Shown one piece after another: positions 1 through 8,473 of a DNA stretch of 64,000 nucleotides. The stretch is from CAZWRV01 sp964636325. GTDB taxonomy: Bacteria > Verrucomicrobiota > Lentisphaeria > Victivallales > GWF2-50-93. A model generated the notes under the pieces. That model had not been told where the DNA came from. It saw nothing but the letters and a program-made list of their open reading frames with translations, and searched no databases. Both the position numbers and the translations under genes were made by a program. Positions within the stretch are counted from its first letter, which is position 1; each line of letters starts with the position of its first letter. The DNA lies in contig CAZWRV010000005.1 in NCBI GenBank assembly GCA_964636325.1, positions 1 to 64,000 on the forward strand. Reading direction: 5' to 3'.

Positions 1-38
1 GCCGTGCTGAGCCGCGGTTGAGCTTGGCTCAACCCTCC
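1..38. repeat. Two-hairpin repeat (family A), truncated by window start
   Basis: This stretch ends with GGTTGAGC-TTG-GCTCAACC and CCCTCC and matches positions 59144-59181 almost throughout; the differences lie in the first hairpin. Related units lie at 17721-17759, 18631-18654 and 18679-18717. It directly precedes the heptosyltransferase gene. Confidence 0.75.
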
Positions 39-76
39 GGAAGACGACAAAGATGGGCGAGTTTCAGAGGATCCCA

Positions 77-1141
77 ATGGATATATTCCCTAAAAAGATA
101 TTCGTCCGCTGTCCGAACTGGGTAGGGGATGTCGTTATGGCGACGCCGCTTTTCGAGTGCCTGCGTGCGAAATTCGCAGATTCCGAGATATGCGCCGGCA
201 TAAGGGGCTATGCGAAGGGGGTGCTCGAAGGCTCGCCATGCTTTGACAGGATCATTGTCTGCGACGACAGGAACTTGTCCGGATTCTTTGAGACCGTGAA
301 GAAAATCAAGGCCGGATCCTTCGACATGTCCCTGATGTTGACGAATTCGACGCGGACCTTCCTTTCTCTGTATCTTGGCCGTGCCGGAAAAATCTACGGC
401 TACCGCCGCAACATACACAGCTTTCTGCTTGCCGGCGGCCCCAAACCGCAAAGGCTGCCGGACGGCAGGATCAAGCCTATTCCTATGATGGATTACTATC
501 TCGGCTTCTGTGGTCCGCTGGGGATACAGCTTCCTGAAAAGGCCGTTCCGAGGCTCTATGTCTCGGAGGAGGCGGAGCGAAAGGGTAGTGCGCTTCTGGC
601 AAAATATGGCGTCGCGGGCGGCGATCTCGTAATCGGCCTGAATCCGGGCGCGAAGTTCGGTTCCTCGAAATGCTGGCCGACCGGCCACTTCGCGAAGCTC
701 GCGGAAATGCTCGCCGAAAAATTCGCTGCTAAGATAGTGCTCTTTGCCGGTCCCGGCGAGGATGCGATTGCAGACGCGATCGTCAAGCAGGCGAAGACTG
801 AAATCATCAATACCGCGCCGGACAAGGTCGACCTGGCCGTTTTGAAGCCGCTTGTCAAACGTTGCGCACTGCTGGTCACAAACGACACCGGACCGCGGCA
901 TTACGCGGTTGCGTTCGGTGTGCCGGCGGTGGTCATCATGGGGCCGACTGATCCCGCTTACACCAGCTCCTGCCTCGACAAGACCACTGTACTCAGAATC
1001 CCCATGGAATGCTCCCCGTGCCATAAGAGAAGCTGCCCCCTCGGCCATCACAGGTGCATGAGGGACATCTCGCCGGAAATGGTTCTGACCGCCTGCGCCA
1101 AACTGCTCGAAGGCAATAAGGGCGCAAGCGGCAAGTGCTGA
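77..1141 (+). CDS. waaF: ADP-heptose:LPS heptosyltransferase (WaaF-like, GT9)
   Basis: This 354-residue protein matches lipopolysaccharide heptosyltransferase II, which transfers heptose from ADP-heptose to the inner core of LPS at the cytoplasmic face of the inner membrane. The N-terminal Rossmann half carries the typical RCPNWVGDVVMATP start. The C-terminal half has GLNPGAKFGSSKCWP near residue 187 and NDTGPRHYAVAFGVPAVV near residue 268, which form the nucleotide-sugar site. A cysteine-rich tail (CSPCHKRSCPLGHHRC) is usual in WaaF. I chose ATG 77 because AGAGGA lies 5 bases upstream; an in-frame ATG at 53 would add eight residues with no clear ribosome site. It implies an LPS-bearing outer membrane. 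WaaF and WaaC cannot be separated with certainty without a search. Confidence 0.9.
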   Translation: MDIFPKKIFVRCPNWVGDVVMATPLFECLRAKFADSEICAGIRGYAKGVLEGSPCFDRIIVCDDRNLSGFFETVKKIKAGSFDMSLMLTNSTRTFLSLYLGRAGKIYGYRRNIHSFLLAGGPKPQRLPDGRIKPIPMMDYYLGFCGPLGIQLPEKAVPRLYVSEEAERKGSALLAKYGVAGGDLVIGLNPGAKFGSSKCWPTGHFAKLAEMLAEKFAAKIVLFAGPGEDAIADAIVKQAKTEIINTAPDKVDLAVLKPLVKRCALLVTNDTGPRHYAVAFGVPAVVIMGPTDPAYTSSCLDKTTVLRIPMECSPCHKRSCPLGHHRCMRDISPEMVLTACAKLLEGNKGASGKC

Positions 1142-1181
1142 AATGTTATTGTTTGACTGCCGGGAGTTCCGTGTTGGATGT

Positions 1182-1940
1182 TCAAGCCTTCGGTATCGTT
1201 ATTGTCAGAGTGTCGTCCTTGTAGTTGACCTTTATGCCGTCGGCCTTGACCGGGCCCGGCAGGCTCGTCGAACTTTGGAAGTGGCGGCTGCTGAACGACC
1301 TGGACGTGACCTGTCCGTTGGAGCTGACGGCGGTCTCCTCCCTCTGGATGCCTGACACCGTCAGCATGCCGCCGCTCACTTCGGTCTTGACCTCTGACTT
1401 CTCGAGGCCGGGTATCTTCATCTCGACGACATACTTGTCCTTCTCCTCCCTTATGCTGGTGCCGTCGTGCAAGCCCGCCATTCCCCCGGCGATGGACGGA
1501 AAAGCCATTGTACCTCCCTGCATCATCTGCGCCATCATCTCGCGCATCTCCTCGAACGGATCCCTGTCGAAGAAGCTGTCGTCGCCCCACGCCATCATCT
1601 GGTTCATGAGCTGCGGCGACTTCGAGCTTATGCTGAATCCCGAATGCGGGATCTGCGCGGCCTGCGGGGATGGGGCCTGCCCCTGGGGCTGTGCCTGCGG
1701 CAGCAGGTTGTTGATGCCGGACTGCTGTTGGCCGGCGTTCTGGGCCGGAGGCAGGAAGTTCAACGGGATCTGAGGCTGCGCCGTCCTCCGGGTTTTCGCC
1801 GACGAAGCGGCGGGGGCCGCAGAACCGCCCTCCTTTTCCGTGTAGAGCTTCACGATGAAATACGTCTGTGCCAGCATCCCAATTACGACGAGCGCCAGCA
1901 GCACCTTCAGAAAGTTCTCCCTGGATCCGTTCTTTTCCAT
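1182..1940 (-). CDS. Membrane-anchored small heat-shock protein (Hsp20/alpha-crystallin)
   Basis: This is a 252-residue protein with an unusual layout. Residues about 10-32 form one hydrophobic segment (FLKVLLALVVIGMLAQTYFIV), so the protein is probably anchored in the inner membrane with the rest outside the cytoplasm. A Pro/Gln/Ala-rich linker runs to about residue 105 and a Met-rich stretch (MREMMAQMMQGG) to about 143. The C-terminus is an alpha-crystallin domain: DKYVVEMKIPGLEKSEVKTEV, then GMLTVSG, and ending TLTITIPKA. It stops right after the last beta strand, so the usual C-terminal extension with the I-x-I oligomerisation motif is missing. AGGGAGGA lies 7 bases before the ATG. The gene converges on the heptosyltransferase. 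A role as a periplasmic, membrane-tethered holdase is inferred. Confidence 0.85.
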   Translation of the reverse strand: MEKNGSRENFLKVLLALVVIGMLAQTYFIVKLYTEKEGGSAAPAASSAKTRRTAQPQIPLNFLPPAQNAGQQQSGINNLLPQAQPQGQAPSPQAAQIPHSGFSISSKSPQLMNQMMAWGDDSFFDRDPFEEMREMMAQMMQGGTMAFPSIAGGMAGLHDGTSIREEKDKYVVEMKIPGLEKSEVKTEVSGGMLTVSGIQREETAVSSNGQVTSRSFSSRHFQSSTSLPGPVKADGIKVNYKDDTLTITIPKA

Positions 1941-2114
1941 GGCAGCATCCTCCCTTGAAATATTATTTCAGTTGTTTGTTTGCAGTCACAGTCAACTTGC
2001 CCTGACGTATGCTCGCATATGTCCGGACTTCCGCTTCTATAAGACAGGAAATTTTAAGGGAATGTTCCATGACGTTTGATTTGTCAGCGGAGGGGCGGAG
2101 TGTATTTTACCGGG

Positions 2115-3605
2115 ATGAAAGCTGAATTATACAGGGATAGGTGGCTGGAATTGAAGTGCGCGCCCGGAAAGGCGGATCCGGAAAGGCTTCACCATCTTTC
2201 CGCGAGGATCGCGCTTTCATTTCTGGACCAATACTACTATGGCGACACATACGACGGCGGCTACATCGAGCTGCTCTGCGAGATGGCGACCTCCGGCACG
2301 GAGGCCGCGGAATCCGCGGCGTCTTCCGCGCTGTTCGGGATAGTCATCGAGGGGCTCTGCGACGACTTCGAGGAGCTTCAGACGGAGGCATACAACCGTG
2401 TGATGAGCCAGGTGGTGTCCTTCTGCAGGAAGATTCCGCAGGGGAGGAAGCTCGACGGGCGGCTTTCAAGATTCGGACTCGGCACTTACGAGGACATTTA
2501 TTCGAGGGCGGAGGGGCTGAGGGTTGGCGGGGCCCGTCCGTTTACCCGGCGCAACCTGCGGAAAATCATCATCCTCTCGCGGGTCACTGTAGGCGCGGAC
2601 GTCGCGGTGACGAGCGTCTTTATAAGGCGTTTGATGGATTTGATGCCATACGCGGAGATCGTCCTGATCGGCAGCGCCAGGCTGGATGGGATATTCGGGG
2701 GCAACGACCGGATCAGGATAGTCCCTCTTGACTATACGAGGAGAGGCGGCCTGGTGGAGCGGATTTCCTCGTGGCATTCCGTGCTGAAGCTGGTGCAGGC
2801 CGAGACTGCGGAGTTCGCTGGGGAGGACTATGTCCTGCTTGACACGGATTCGCGCCTTTCGCAGCTTGGCGTCCTTCCGCTTGTGGAAAGCTCATCGTAT
2901 CTCTTCTTCAACAGCCGTGGGAGCGATTCGTATCCGAAGAAGCTGTCGATGTCGGAACTGGCGAACCACTGGTTCGATCTGGTCTTCGGCAAGGGTAAAT
3001 ATGCGCATCCTTCCGTATGGCTTCAGGAGGATAATATTGCTGCGGCCAGCAAGTTTGTCCGCAGGATTAGGGACGCCGGTTGCCACAGGATTGTCGCGGT
3101 GAACCTGGGCGTCGGAGGCAATTCCCGCAAGAGGATCGAAGGGGAATTCGAGGAAAGGCTCCTCGCCGAGATGGCGGCTGAAGGAAGAACCGTTGTCCTG
3201 CTCGACCGAGGATTCGGCGGAGAGGAGGCGGAGAGGACGGGAAGACTGCTGAAGCTTTTGAAGAAGAGGGGCGTCAAGACGGGTGACGCCGCCTCGCTGA
3301 AGTCCAGGGCCGCAGTGTTCCCGAGCGGAGTCCTGGGCGTCACGGCGGACATCGGGGAGATAGCCGCGCTGATTTCGTGCTCGGACGAGTTCGTCGGCTA
3401 CGACTCGGCCTGCCAGCATATCGCGGCGGCGGCGGGGATACCGACGTGTACCATATTCGCCGGCAGCAACAACACCCGCTTCGTCAGGCGCTGGAGGGCG
3501 TGCGGTTCCGGAAAGTCGAAACTCGTCCACGTGGACACCCTTACGCAGCCCCGTATCTTCGACGACGAGGACATAATAGAGACTGTGATGGACGCGAGGA
3601 GATGA
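2115..3605 (+). CDS. GT9-like glycosyltransferase with long N-terminal extension
   Basis: This 496-residue protein has a C-terminal half that looks like the GT9 (heptosyltransferase) fold. AVNLGVGGNSRKR near residue 327 replaces the usual NPGA loop, and GYDSACQHIAAAAGIPTCTIFAG near residue 428 corresponds to the TNDTGxxH(I/V)A segment, with Tyr-Asp-Ser in place of Asn-Asp-Thr. The N-terminal 140 residues are not recognised. The middle part (RKIIILSRVTVGADVAVTSVFIRRLMDLMPYAEIVLIGS) resembles a GT9 N-terminal Rossmann domain. The start is uncertain: ATG 2115 has no close ribosome site, whereas GTG 2100 lies 4-5 bases after GGAGGGG. It is transcribed divergently from the small heat-shock gene. 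A role in LPS or envelope glycan synthesis is inferred from the fold and the neighbouring WaaF. Confidence 0.7.
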   Translation: MKAELYRDRWLELKCAPGKADPERLHHLSARIALSFLDQYYYGDTYDGGYIELLCEMATSGTEAAESAASSALFGIVIEGLCDDFEELQTEAYNRVMSQVVSFCRKIPQGRKLDGRLSRFGLGTYEDIYSRAEGLRVGGARPFTRRNLRKIIILSRVTVGADVAVTSVFIRRLMDLMPYAEIVLIGSARLDGIFGGNDRIRIVPLDYTRRGGLVERISSWHSVLKLVQAETAEFAGEDYVLLDTDSRLSQLGVLPLVESSSYLFFNSRGSDSYPKKLSMSELANHWFDLVFGKGKYAHPSVWLQEDNIAAASKFVRRIRDAGCHRIVAVNLGVGGNSRKRIEGEFEERLLAEMAAEGRTVVLLDRGFGGEEAERTGRLLKLLKKRGVKTGDAASLKSRAAVFPSGVLGVTADIGEIAALISCSDEFVGYDSACQHIAAAAGIPTCTIFAGSNNTRFVRRWRACGSGKSKLVHVDTLTQPRIFDDEDIIETVMDARR

Positions 3606-3934
3606 GGCCGCTTCCCGAGGCGCTTACGCGCTCGGGACTGCGTATTTGAAGCCGCGTTTCAGGAAGTGTCGAACTGCAAGGTTCGCAGTTTTCTCGGGGT
3701 TCAACAAGTAGTTTGCGCGCGCCGAGCGCAATCAACGGAACACGGCATTCCTCACATGCAGAGTTTGCCCTTTGCGCGCGGCGCGCGCAAGCTACTCCGC
3801 AAGTTTCAGAGTGCCCATCTGCGGGATCCGCAGTTTTGTCAGCGGGAAACTTTAAATCGACAAAGCTCGCGACAAAGCTACCGACAAAGATTACAGTTAA
3901 CGGTGAACGGACAACGGAGTTTCAGAGGAGGACC
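3606..3934 (+). other. Gene-free stretch with two terminator-like hairpins
   Basis: No convincing coding frame lies here. AACTGC/GCAGTT pair at 3672-3690, and CTGCGG-GAT-CCGCAG at 3819-3833 is followed by TTTT, the form of a Rho-independent terminator. A GC-only dyad TTGCGCGC/GCGCGCAA sits at 3772-3790. The phrase GACAAAG recurs just before the ribosome site of the next gene. The second hairpin, close to the downstream start, could also act as an attenuator. Confidence 0.5.
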
Positions 3935-5461
3935 ATGAAGAAACTAAAAGTCCTTTTCATCTACCCGAACGCCGGTTCTCAGACGGGCTTCAACTACGGA
4001 GTCGCTCATCTGGCAGGTGTGCTCGGAGCGGCGGGTCATTCGTCGGAGCTGATTCAGCTCTGCGAGGAGATTGCTCCGCTGCCGACGGAGGCCGAATTCA
4101 AGGCGCGCCTTCGCGAGATTAAGCCCGATGTCATTGGCTTTTCCGTGGTGACCAACCAGTGGGGATACGCAAAGGAGCTTGCGTCTTGGGCGAGGACGCC
4201 AGGCCGTCCGCTCCTGGTCTGCGGCGGAATACATGCCACCGTCGCGACCGAGGAGGTGCTCAAGAGCGGGCTCTTCGACTACGTCTTCGTCGGCGAATGC
4301 GAGGACGCCTTCCTCGAGTTCTGCGACAATGTCGCCGCCGGCCGCGATGTCCGCGGGATCAGGAACCTCGCGTTCATGGACGGCGGAAAACCGAGGATCA
4401 ATCCCGTGCGGCCGATGCCGGACCTCGCCGCACTTCCACCGAAGGACTACGGGATATTCAACTTCCAGAAGCTGATCGACGCCAAGCGCGGCTGGGTCGG
4501 ACTCATGGCCTCGAGGGGATGTCCGTTCGCCTGCACTTACTGCTTCAACCATCTCATGGTCAGGAAATACCGCGGCGATCTGAAGTGCTCGTTCAAGGAG
4601 CTCAACTACATCAGGCGTTTCCCGGTCGTCCAGGTGATTTCGGAAATCAAGAGGCTGCTGGCCGGATACAGCAACATCTCCATGTTCATCTTCGACGACG
4701 ACCTCTTCACATACGACAAGAAATACCTGCTGGAGTTTTGCCGGGAATACAGGAAGGCCACCACGCTTCCGTTCGTCGTGAACGCGCACGTAGGCTTCTT
4801 CGACGACGAGATGGCCGCCGCGCTTGCCGCCGCCAACTGCAGGATTGTGAAGTTCGGAGTGGAGAGCGGGAGCGAAAGAATCCGCCGTCATGTGATGAAC
4901 CGCCACATGAGCAACGAGGCGATCATAGACGCCATCGGGACTGTGAACCGCCACGGGATGCACAGTTCCGTCTTCATCATGGTCGGCCTTCCTCAAGAGA
5001 CCGAGGAGGACCTCATGGCCACGGTCAGGCTGATGGCCGCCTCGAAGCCGGGGCGCTTCCGCTGGACTTACTTCTTCCCGTATCCGGGGACGGAATCGCA
5101 CCGGCTTGCCGTCGAAGGCGGCTTCGTGGACGAGGAGAAGATGAAAAGGCTTGTCAACTTCACGGACGAATCTTGCCTAAGGTTCGGAGCGGAGCAGGAT
5201 CTCCTGCTGAAGAAGGTCGGGAAGATAATGCCGTGGTTCGTGAACGCCGAATCGGATCTGCCGTGTTCGCCCAGATACAGGACGCTGACCGATGCGATAC
5301 TCGCCATGGGCGAAGCCCGCTGGGAAGAATATTCCAAATCGGCGCTTTCAGAGGACAAGGCCGTCTCGCTGGAGATGCAGAAGGCCGGACTTCCCCACTA
5401 CGCCGTCAGATACAACCCGTTCATGGGCGTCATCTCCGACTACTTCCTAAGCGAGAAATAA
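3935..5461 (+). CDS. B12-binding radical SAM protein
   Basis: This is a 508-residue enzyme of the cobalamin-dependent radical SAM superfamily. Residues 1-140 form the B12-binding Rossmann domain (KVLFIYPNAG at the start; KPDVIGFSVVTNQWGYAKEL; GGIHATVATEEVL). The radical SAM core follows, with the [4Fe-4S] motif CPFACTYC near residues 195-202, then IFDDDLFTYDKKYL, KFGVESGSERIRRHVMNR and VFIMVGLPQETEEDL, all typical of this class. The product is unknown; relatives act in methylation or rearrangement for lipid, hopanoid and natural-product synthesis. AGAGGAGG ends 3 bases before ATG 3935. Upstream frame extension is AT/GC-biased filler, so the start is well supported. Several Lys/Glu-rich C-terminal residues show no known motif. 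Confidence 0.88.
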   Translation: MKKLKVLFIYPNAGSQTGFNYGVAHLAGVLGAAGHSSELIQLCEEIAPLPTEAEFKARLREIKPDVIGFSVVTNQWGYAKELASWARTPGRPLLVCGGIHATVATEEVLKSGLFDYVFVGECEDAFLEFCDNVAAGRDVRGIRNLAFMDGGKPRINPVRPMPDLAALPPKDYGIFNFQKLIDAKRGWVGLMASRGCPFACTYCFNHLMVRKYRGDLKCSFKELNYIRRFPVVQVISEIKRLLAGYSNISMFIFDDDLFTYDKKYLLEFCREYRKATTLPFVVNAHVGFFDDEMAAALAAANCRIVKFGVESGSERIRRHVMNRHMSNEAIIDAIGTVNRHGMHSSVFIMVGLPQETEEDLMATVRLMAASKPGRFRWTYFFPYPGTESHRLAVEGGFVDEEKMKRLVNFTDESCLRFGAEQDLLLKKVGKIMPWFVNAESDLPCSPRYRTLTDAILAMGEARWEEYSKSALSEDKAVSLEMQKAGLPHYAVRYNPFMGVISDYFLSEK

Positions 5462-5531
5462 CCTCTGTTTTCCGGCTTGAAATCATTAGTGTCCAAAATA
5501 TTCTCATCGGTGTCGGAATCGGTATCGGAAC

Positions 5532-5580
5532 CGGGGTCGCTTGAATTCAATTTAAGATTGCGATTCCGATAGCGACCCCG
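5532..5580. repeat. Inverted repeat CGGGGTCGCT...AGCGACCCCG
   Basis: Ten-base arms at 5532-5541 and 5571-5580 pair perfectly, with GGAATCGG/CCGATT motifs near the arms. It lies between the radical SAM gene and the prepilin-like gene. There is no T-run on the correct side for a simple terminator on either strand. Confidence 0.5.
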
Positions 5581-5663
5581 AAAAAACACCCGTTGAGACG
5601 TTTTACATAGACAATTCCATCTTTATCTTGGACGGGATTGTCTTGAAATATACAAATGTACGG

Positions 5664-5681
5664 ACTATAATTGTTTATAGT
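5664..5681. promoter_or_regulatory. Operator-like dyad ACTATAA-TTGT-TTATAGT
   Basis: A perfect 7-base dyad with a 4-base centre lies 39 bases before the start of the prepilin-like gene. Its size and AT content fit a binding site for a dimeric helix-turn-helix regulator. No regulator gene is adjacent. Confidence 0.35.
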
Positions 5682-5719
5682 GAAAACCTAGTTCCCATCA
5701 GCAGCTGTGTGCATAATTA

Positions 5720-6667
5720 ATGAAACCATCTTTGAACACCAGCCTTCGGCCGGCCTGCTTCACTCTAATCGAGCTGATGGTTGTCATCGCGATAATCGCC
5801 ATACTTCTCGCCATAATGCTGCCGTCGTTGAAAAAGGCTAGGGATAAGGCGAAGCTCATCATCTGCCTGGGCAACCAACGGCAGGTCTACTTGCACGCCG
5901 CGGCGTATGCCGGCGACTTCGACGACCGCCTTCCCGACCGCGGCTCCAGCGGTTTCGCGAAATACGGTCACGAAGGTCACGTCGCGAGCCATGCGACGTT
6001 CCCGTTCGCGTCCGGATCGGAGATATACAACAACCACGCAAAGGGTATCGGGAACTTCCTCGAGAGCTACTGCGGCATCAAGATGAACAAGATGAACAAC
6101 TGGGACAACCAGACGTTCACCCGCGGCGACACCATCTTACATTGCCCGTCGACGACCATGCCGTTCGAGCGATCTACCGCAACGGTTGACTACTTCCTTG
6201 CCATGTTCGGTGCGCACCAGTACCGGGTCGCCCCAGTCTACAACAGCTGGAGCAGCTATTTGCCATATCCGGTGGCATTCCCGCGCTTGAGCACAATGAG
6301 CACATTCCGGGGATGGGAAGTGGCGGGTGTGGCGGACATGTACAATCACCCGAGGGCCGGCAACGTCACAGGGGTCGACGGCGCCGGCAGAAGCTTCAAT
6401 TACAGCCGCGGGGAATCCTACTACTTCGTCGGGGAATACGGCGGCATAATCTACCTTCCGAAGACACATGTCGCCGTGCGCATGGGAGTCTGCGAGACAA
6501 CCACCGGCAACTGGTGGGAGGGCATGTTTCCGATGGGCCCGCGGGAGATCCAGTGCATCGACCCGGGAAACAACTTCCCCCTCAGCGGGTCGGCCGGCTG
6601 GTGGCCGACAAACGGCGGCACTATCAGCGTCACGGACCGGGACGGCCGCGCCCGGCTCGGCTACTGA
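5720..6667 (+). CDS. Prepilin-type N-terminal cleavage/methylation protein
   Basis: This 315-residue secreted protein begins with a short basic leader and then the type IV pilin / type II pseudopilin signature CFTLIELMVVIAIIAILLA. Prepilin peptidase would cut before the Phe, leaving a hydrophobic helix. The remainder (ICLGNQRQVYLHAAAYAGDFDDRLPD and a Trp/Tyr/Gly-rich globular part) resembles the large family of pilin-like proteins expanded in Lentisphaerota and Planctomycetes (DUF1559-related). Their function is not established; surface display or a secretion pseudopilus is possible. It stands alone between the radical SAM gene and serA, without an obvious degradative enzyme beside it, unlike the three relatives at 38-43 kb. 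Confidence 0.85.
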   Translation: MKPSLNTSLRPACFTLIELMVVIAIIAILLAIMLPSLKKARDKAKLIICLGNQRQVYLHAAAYAGDFDDRLPDRGSSGFAKYGHEGHVASHATFPFASGSEIYNNHAKGIGNFLESYCGIKMNKMNNWDNQTFTRGDTILHCPSTTMPFERSTATVDYFLAMFGAHQYRVAPVYNSWSSYLPYPVAFPRLSTMSTFRGWEVAGVADMYNHPRAGNVTGVDGAGRSFNYSRGESYYFVGEYGGIIYLPKTHVAVRMGVCETTTGNWWEGMFPMGPREIQCIDPGNNFPLSGSAGWWPTNGGTISVTDRDGRARLGY

Positions 6668-6789
6668 CGCCACCCCGCGCCGATTGCCTGGATGAAATAG
6701 GCTCAGGCTTCTTGGAATCCGTCCGCCGCATTGTATATTTTTTACCCTTCTATTTGAAGCTGATCACAAATTAACATAGGGGTGTTCAG

Positions 6790-8358
6790 ATGAAGAAGGT
6801 TCTTATCCCGACGAAACTGGAGAAGATCGCCGCCGAGACGTTGAAGGCGAAGGGCTACAATGTTGTGCAGGACGCGTCGAAGCCGCTGCCTGATCTTGCC
6901 AAGGAGCACAAGGATACGGAGGTGCTGATAGTGAGGAGCGAGAAGGTCACCCAGGAGGTGATCGACGCGCTGCCGAAGCTCCGCCTTGTCGTCAGGGCCG
7001 GCGCGGGCTACGACACCATCGACACGAAGTATGCCAGGAAGAGGAACGTGGACGTGATGAACACCCCCGGCGCGAACGCGAACGCCGTGGCCGAGGAGGT
7101 CGTCGCGATGATGCTGGCCGCGTGCAGGCACCTGGTGCCGGCGGACGCCTCCACCCGCAAGGGCGAATGGGAGAAGAACAAGTTCATGGGGACCGAGCTT
7201 ACCGGCAAGACGGTGGGCGTCCTCGGGATGGGCTACATCGGCAAGCTCGTCGTCAAGAGGATCAGCGGCTTCGACGTGAAGGTCCTGGCATACGACCCGC
7301 TCCTATCGGCGGACCTCGCGGAGAAGCTCGGGGTAGAGCTGACCACGGTCGAAAACATATTCGCCAAGTCCGATTTCATCACCCTCCACGTCCCGCAGAC
7401 TCCGGAGACGAAAGGCATGGTCAACAAGAAGCTGCTCGACCTGCTCAGGCCCGGCGCCGTGCTGGTGAACTGCGCCAGGGCCGGAGTGATAAACGAGGAG
7501 GACCTGCGCCAGGCGAAGAAGGACAAGAAGATCGTATTCTGCAACGACGTCTACCCGAAGGACGAACCCGGGCCGAAGTCGGTGGCGGACATCGCCGACA
7601 TCATGGTGCCGCATCTCGGCGCAAGCACTTTCGAGGCGAACAATATGGCCGCGAAGAGGGCGGCAGAACAGACCATGGCGTATTTTGAGAAGGGCATAAC
7701 CACCTTCGTGGTCAACAAGGGCGTGCCCGACGGACTGGACGAGAAGTTCCAGGAGCTTGCGTCCCTGCTCGCGAAGATCGCCAGGGCATATCTCGGCAAG
7801 GGCTGCGCCCCGCATCAGATCGAGACGAGCTTCTACGGCGAGCTGAAGAAATATTCCAAGTGGCTGCTTTCGCCGATAGTCGCCGGCCTTTCGTCCGACT
7901 TCGACATCTCTGCCGACGCCTCCGACGCCGAGGCGTTCCTGAAGGCCAGGGGCATCGTGCTGGTGGACCGCGAGGCCGACGACTCCAAGAAATACGGCGA
8001 GTCCATGACCATAGATCTCTACGAGGGCTCCGGAACAATCCGCAAGGTGAGCATCCGCGGGACAATCGCCGAAAACAACCTCATGATCTCCAGGATCAAC
8101 GACTTCGACAAGCTGTATCTGGAGCCCTCCGGCAACAACCTCTTCGTAGAATATGGCGACGAACCCGGGATCATAGGCAAGATCGCCAGCCTGCTCGGGA
8201 AGAACGACATAAACATCGTCGACATCCGCGCTCCGCAGAGCCTCGACGCCGACAAGGCCCTCTGCGTCGTGAAGACCAACAAGGAAGTCCCGGAAGACCT
8301 GGTGGAGAAGATCGCGAAACAGGTGAAGGCCTGCAACGCTTTCAGCTTCAAGTATTAA
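6790..8358 (+). CDS. serA: D-3-phosphoglycerate dehydrogenase (SerA)
   Basis: This 522-residue enzyme oxidises 3-phosphoglycerate to 3-phosphohydroxypyruvate with NAD+, the first step of serine synthesis. VRAGAGYDTID and NVDVMNTPGANANAVAEE belong to the substrate domain. GVLGMGYIGKLV near residue 142 is the NAD-binding glycine loop. NCARAGVINEEDL carries the conserved Arg, and VPHLGAS the catalytic His. After the catalytic core come the intervening domain of long-form PHGDH and a C-terminal ACT domain (FVEYGDEPGIIGKIASLLGKNDINI), the usual serine-sensing module. Length matches the Mycobacterium-like long form. An AGGGG-like ribosome site precedes ATG 6790. A terminator hairpin begins inside the last codons. 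Confidence 0.95.
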   Translation: MKKVLIPTKLEKIAAETLKAKGYNVVQDASKPLPDLAKEHKDTEVLIVRSEKVTQEVIDALPKLRLVVRAGAGYDTIDTKYARKRNVDVMNTPGANANAVAEEVVAMMLAACRHLVPADASTRKGEWEKNKFMGTELTGKTVGVLGMGYIGKLVVKRISGFDVKVLAYDPLLSADLAEKLGVELTTVENIFAKSDFITLHVPQTPETKGMVNKKLLDLLRPGAVLVNCARAGVINEEDLRQAKKDKKIVFCNDVYPKDEPGPKSVADIADIMVPHLGASTFEANNMAAKRAAEQTMAYFEKGITTFVVNKGVPDGLDEKFQELASLLAKIARAYLGKGCAPHQIETSFYGELKKYSKWLLSPIVAGLSSDFDISADASDAEAFLKARGIVLVDREADDSKKYGESMTIDLYEGSGTIRKVSIRGTIAENNLMISRINDFDKLYLEPSGNNLFVEYGDEPGIIGKIASLLGKNDINIVDIRAPQSLDADKALCVVKTNKEVPEDLVEKIAKQVKACNAFSFKY

Positions 8359-8380
8359 AACTGCAAAGGCAGTTTTAATA
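8353..8380 (+). terminator. Rho-independent terminator of serA
   Basis: TATTAAAACTGC and GCAGTTTTAATA form a perfect 12-base stem around the loop AAAG. The serA stop codon TAA lies inside the left arm, and the T-run is in the right arm. The symmetric A/T flanks let it also serve the converging gene that ends at 8474. Confidence 0.8.
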
Positions 8381-8382
8381 TA

Positions 8383-8472
8383 GTTCAGATTTTCGGCGCG
8401 CATCTCCGGAAAGGCGCTGTAGCATTTCCTTACACTCCAAGCCGAAGATTGTGGATGCTTGGAAAATCTGAA
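8383..8472. repeat. Inverted repeat family B (GTTCAGATTTTC type)
   Basis: GTTCAGATTTTC at 8383-8394 pairs with GAAAATCTGAA at 8462-8472. Similar pairs lie at 57797-57952 and 61526-61617. The right arm abuts the stop of the gene at 8474. Confidence 0.55.
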
Positions 8473-8473
8473 A

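Noticed and set aside
4159..5544. 461-codon open frame overlapping the radical SAM gene
   Set aside because: Arg-rich out-of-frame shadow; the other frame carries the CxxxCxxC motif and family sequence.
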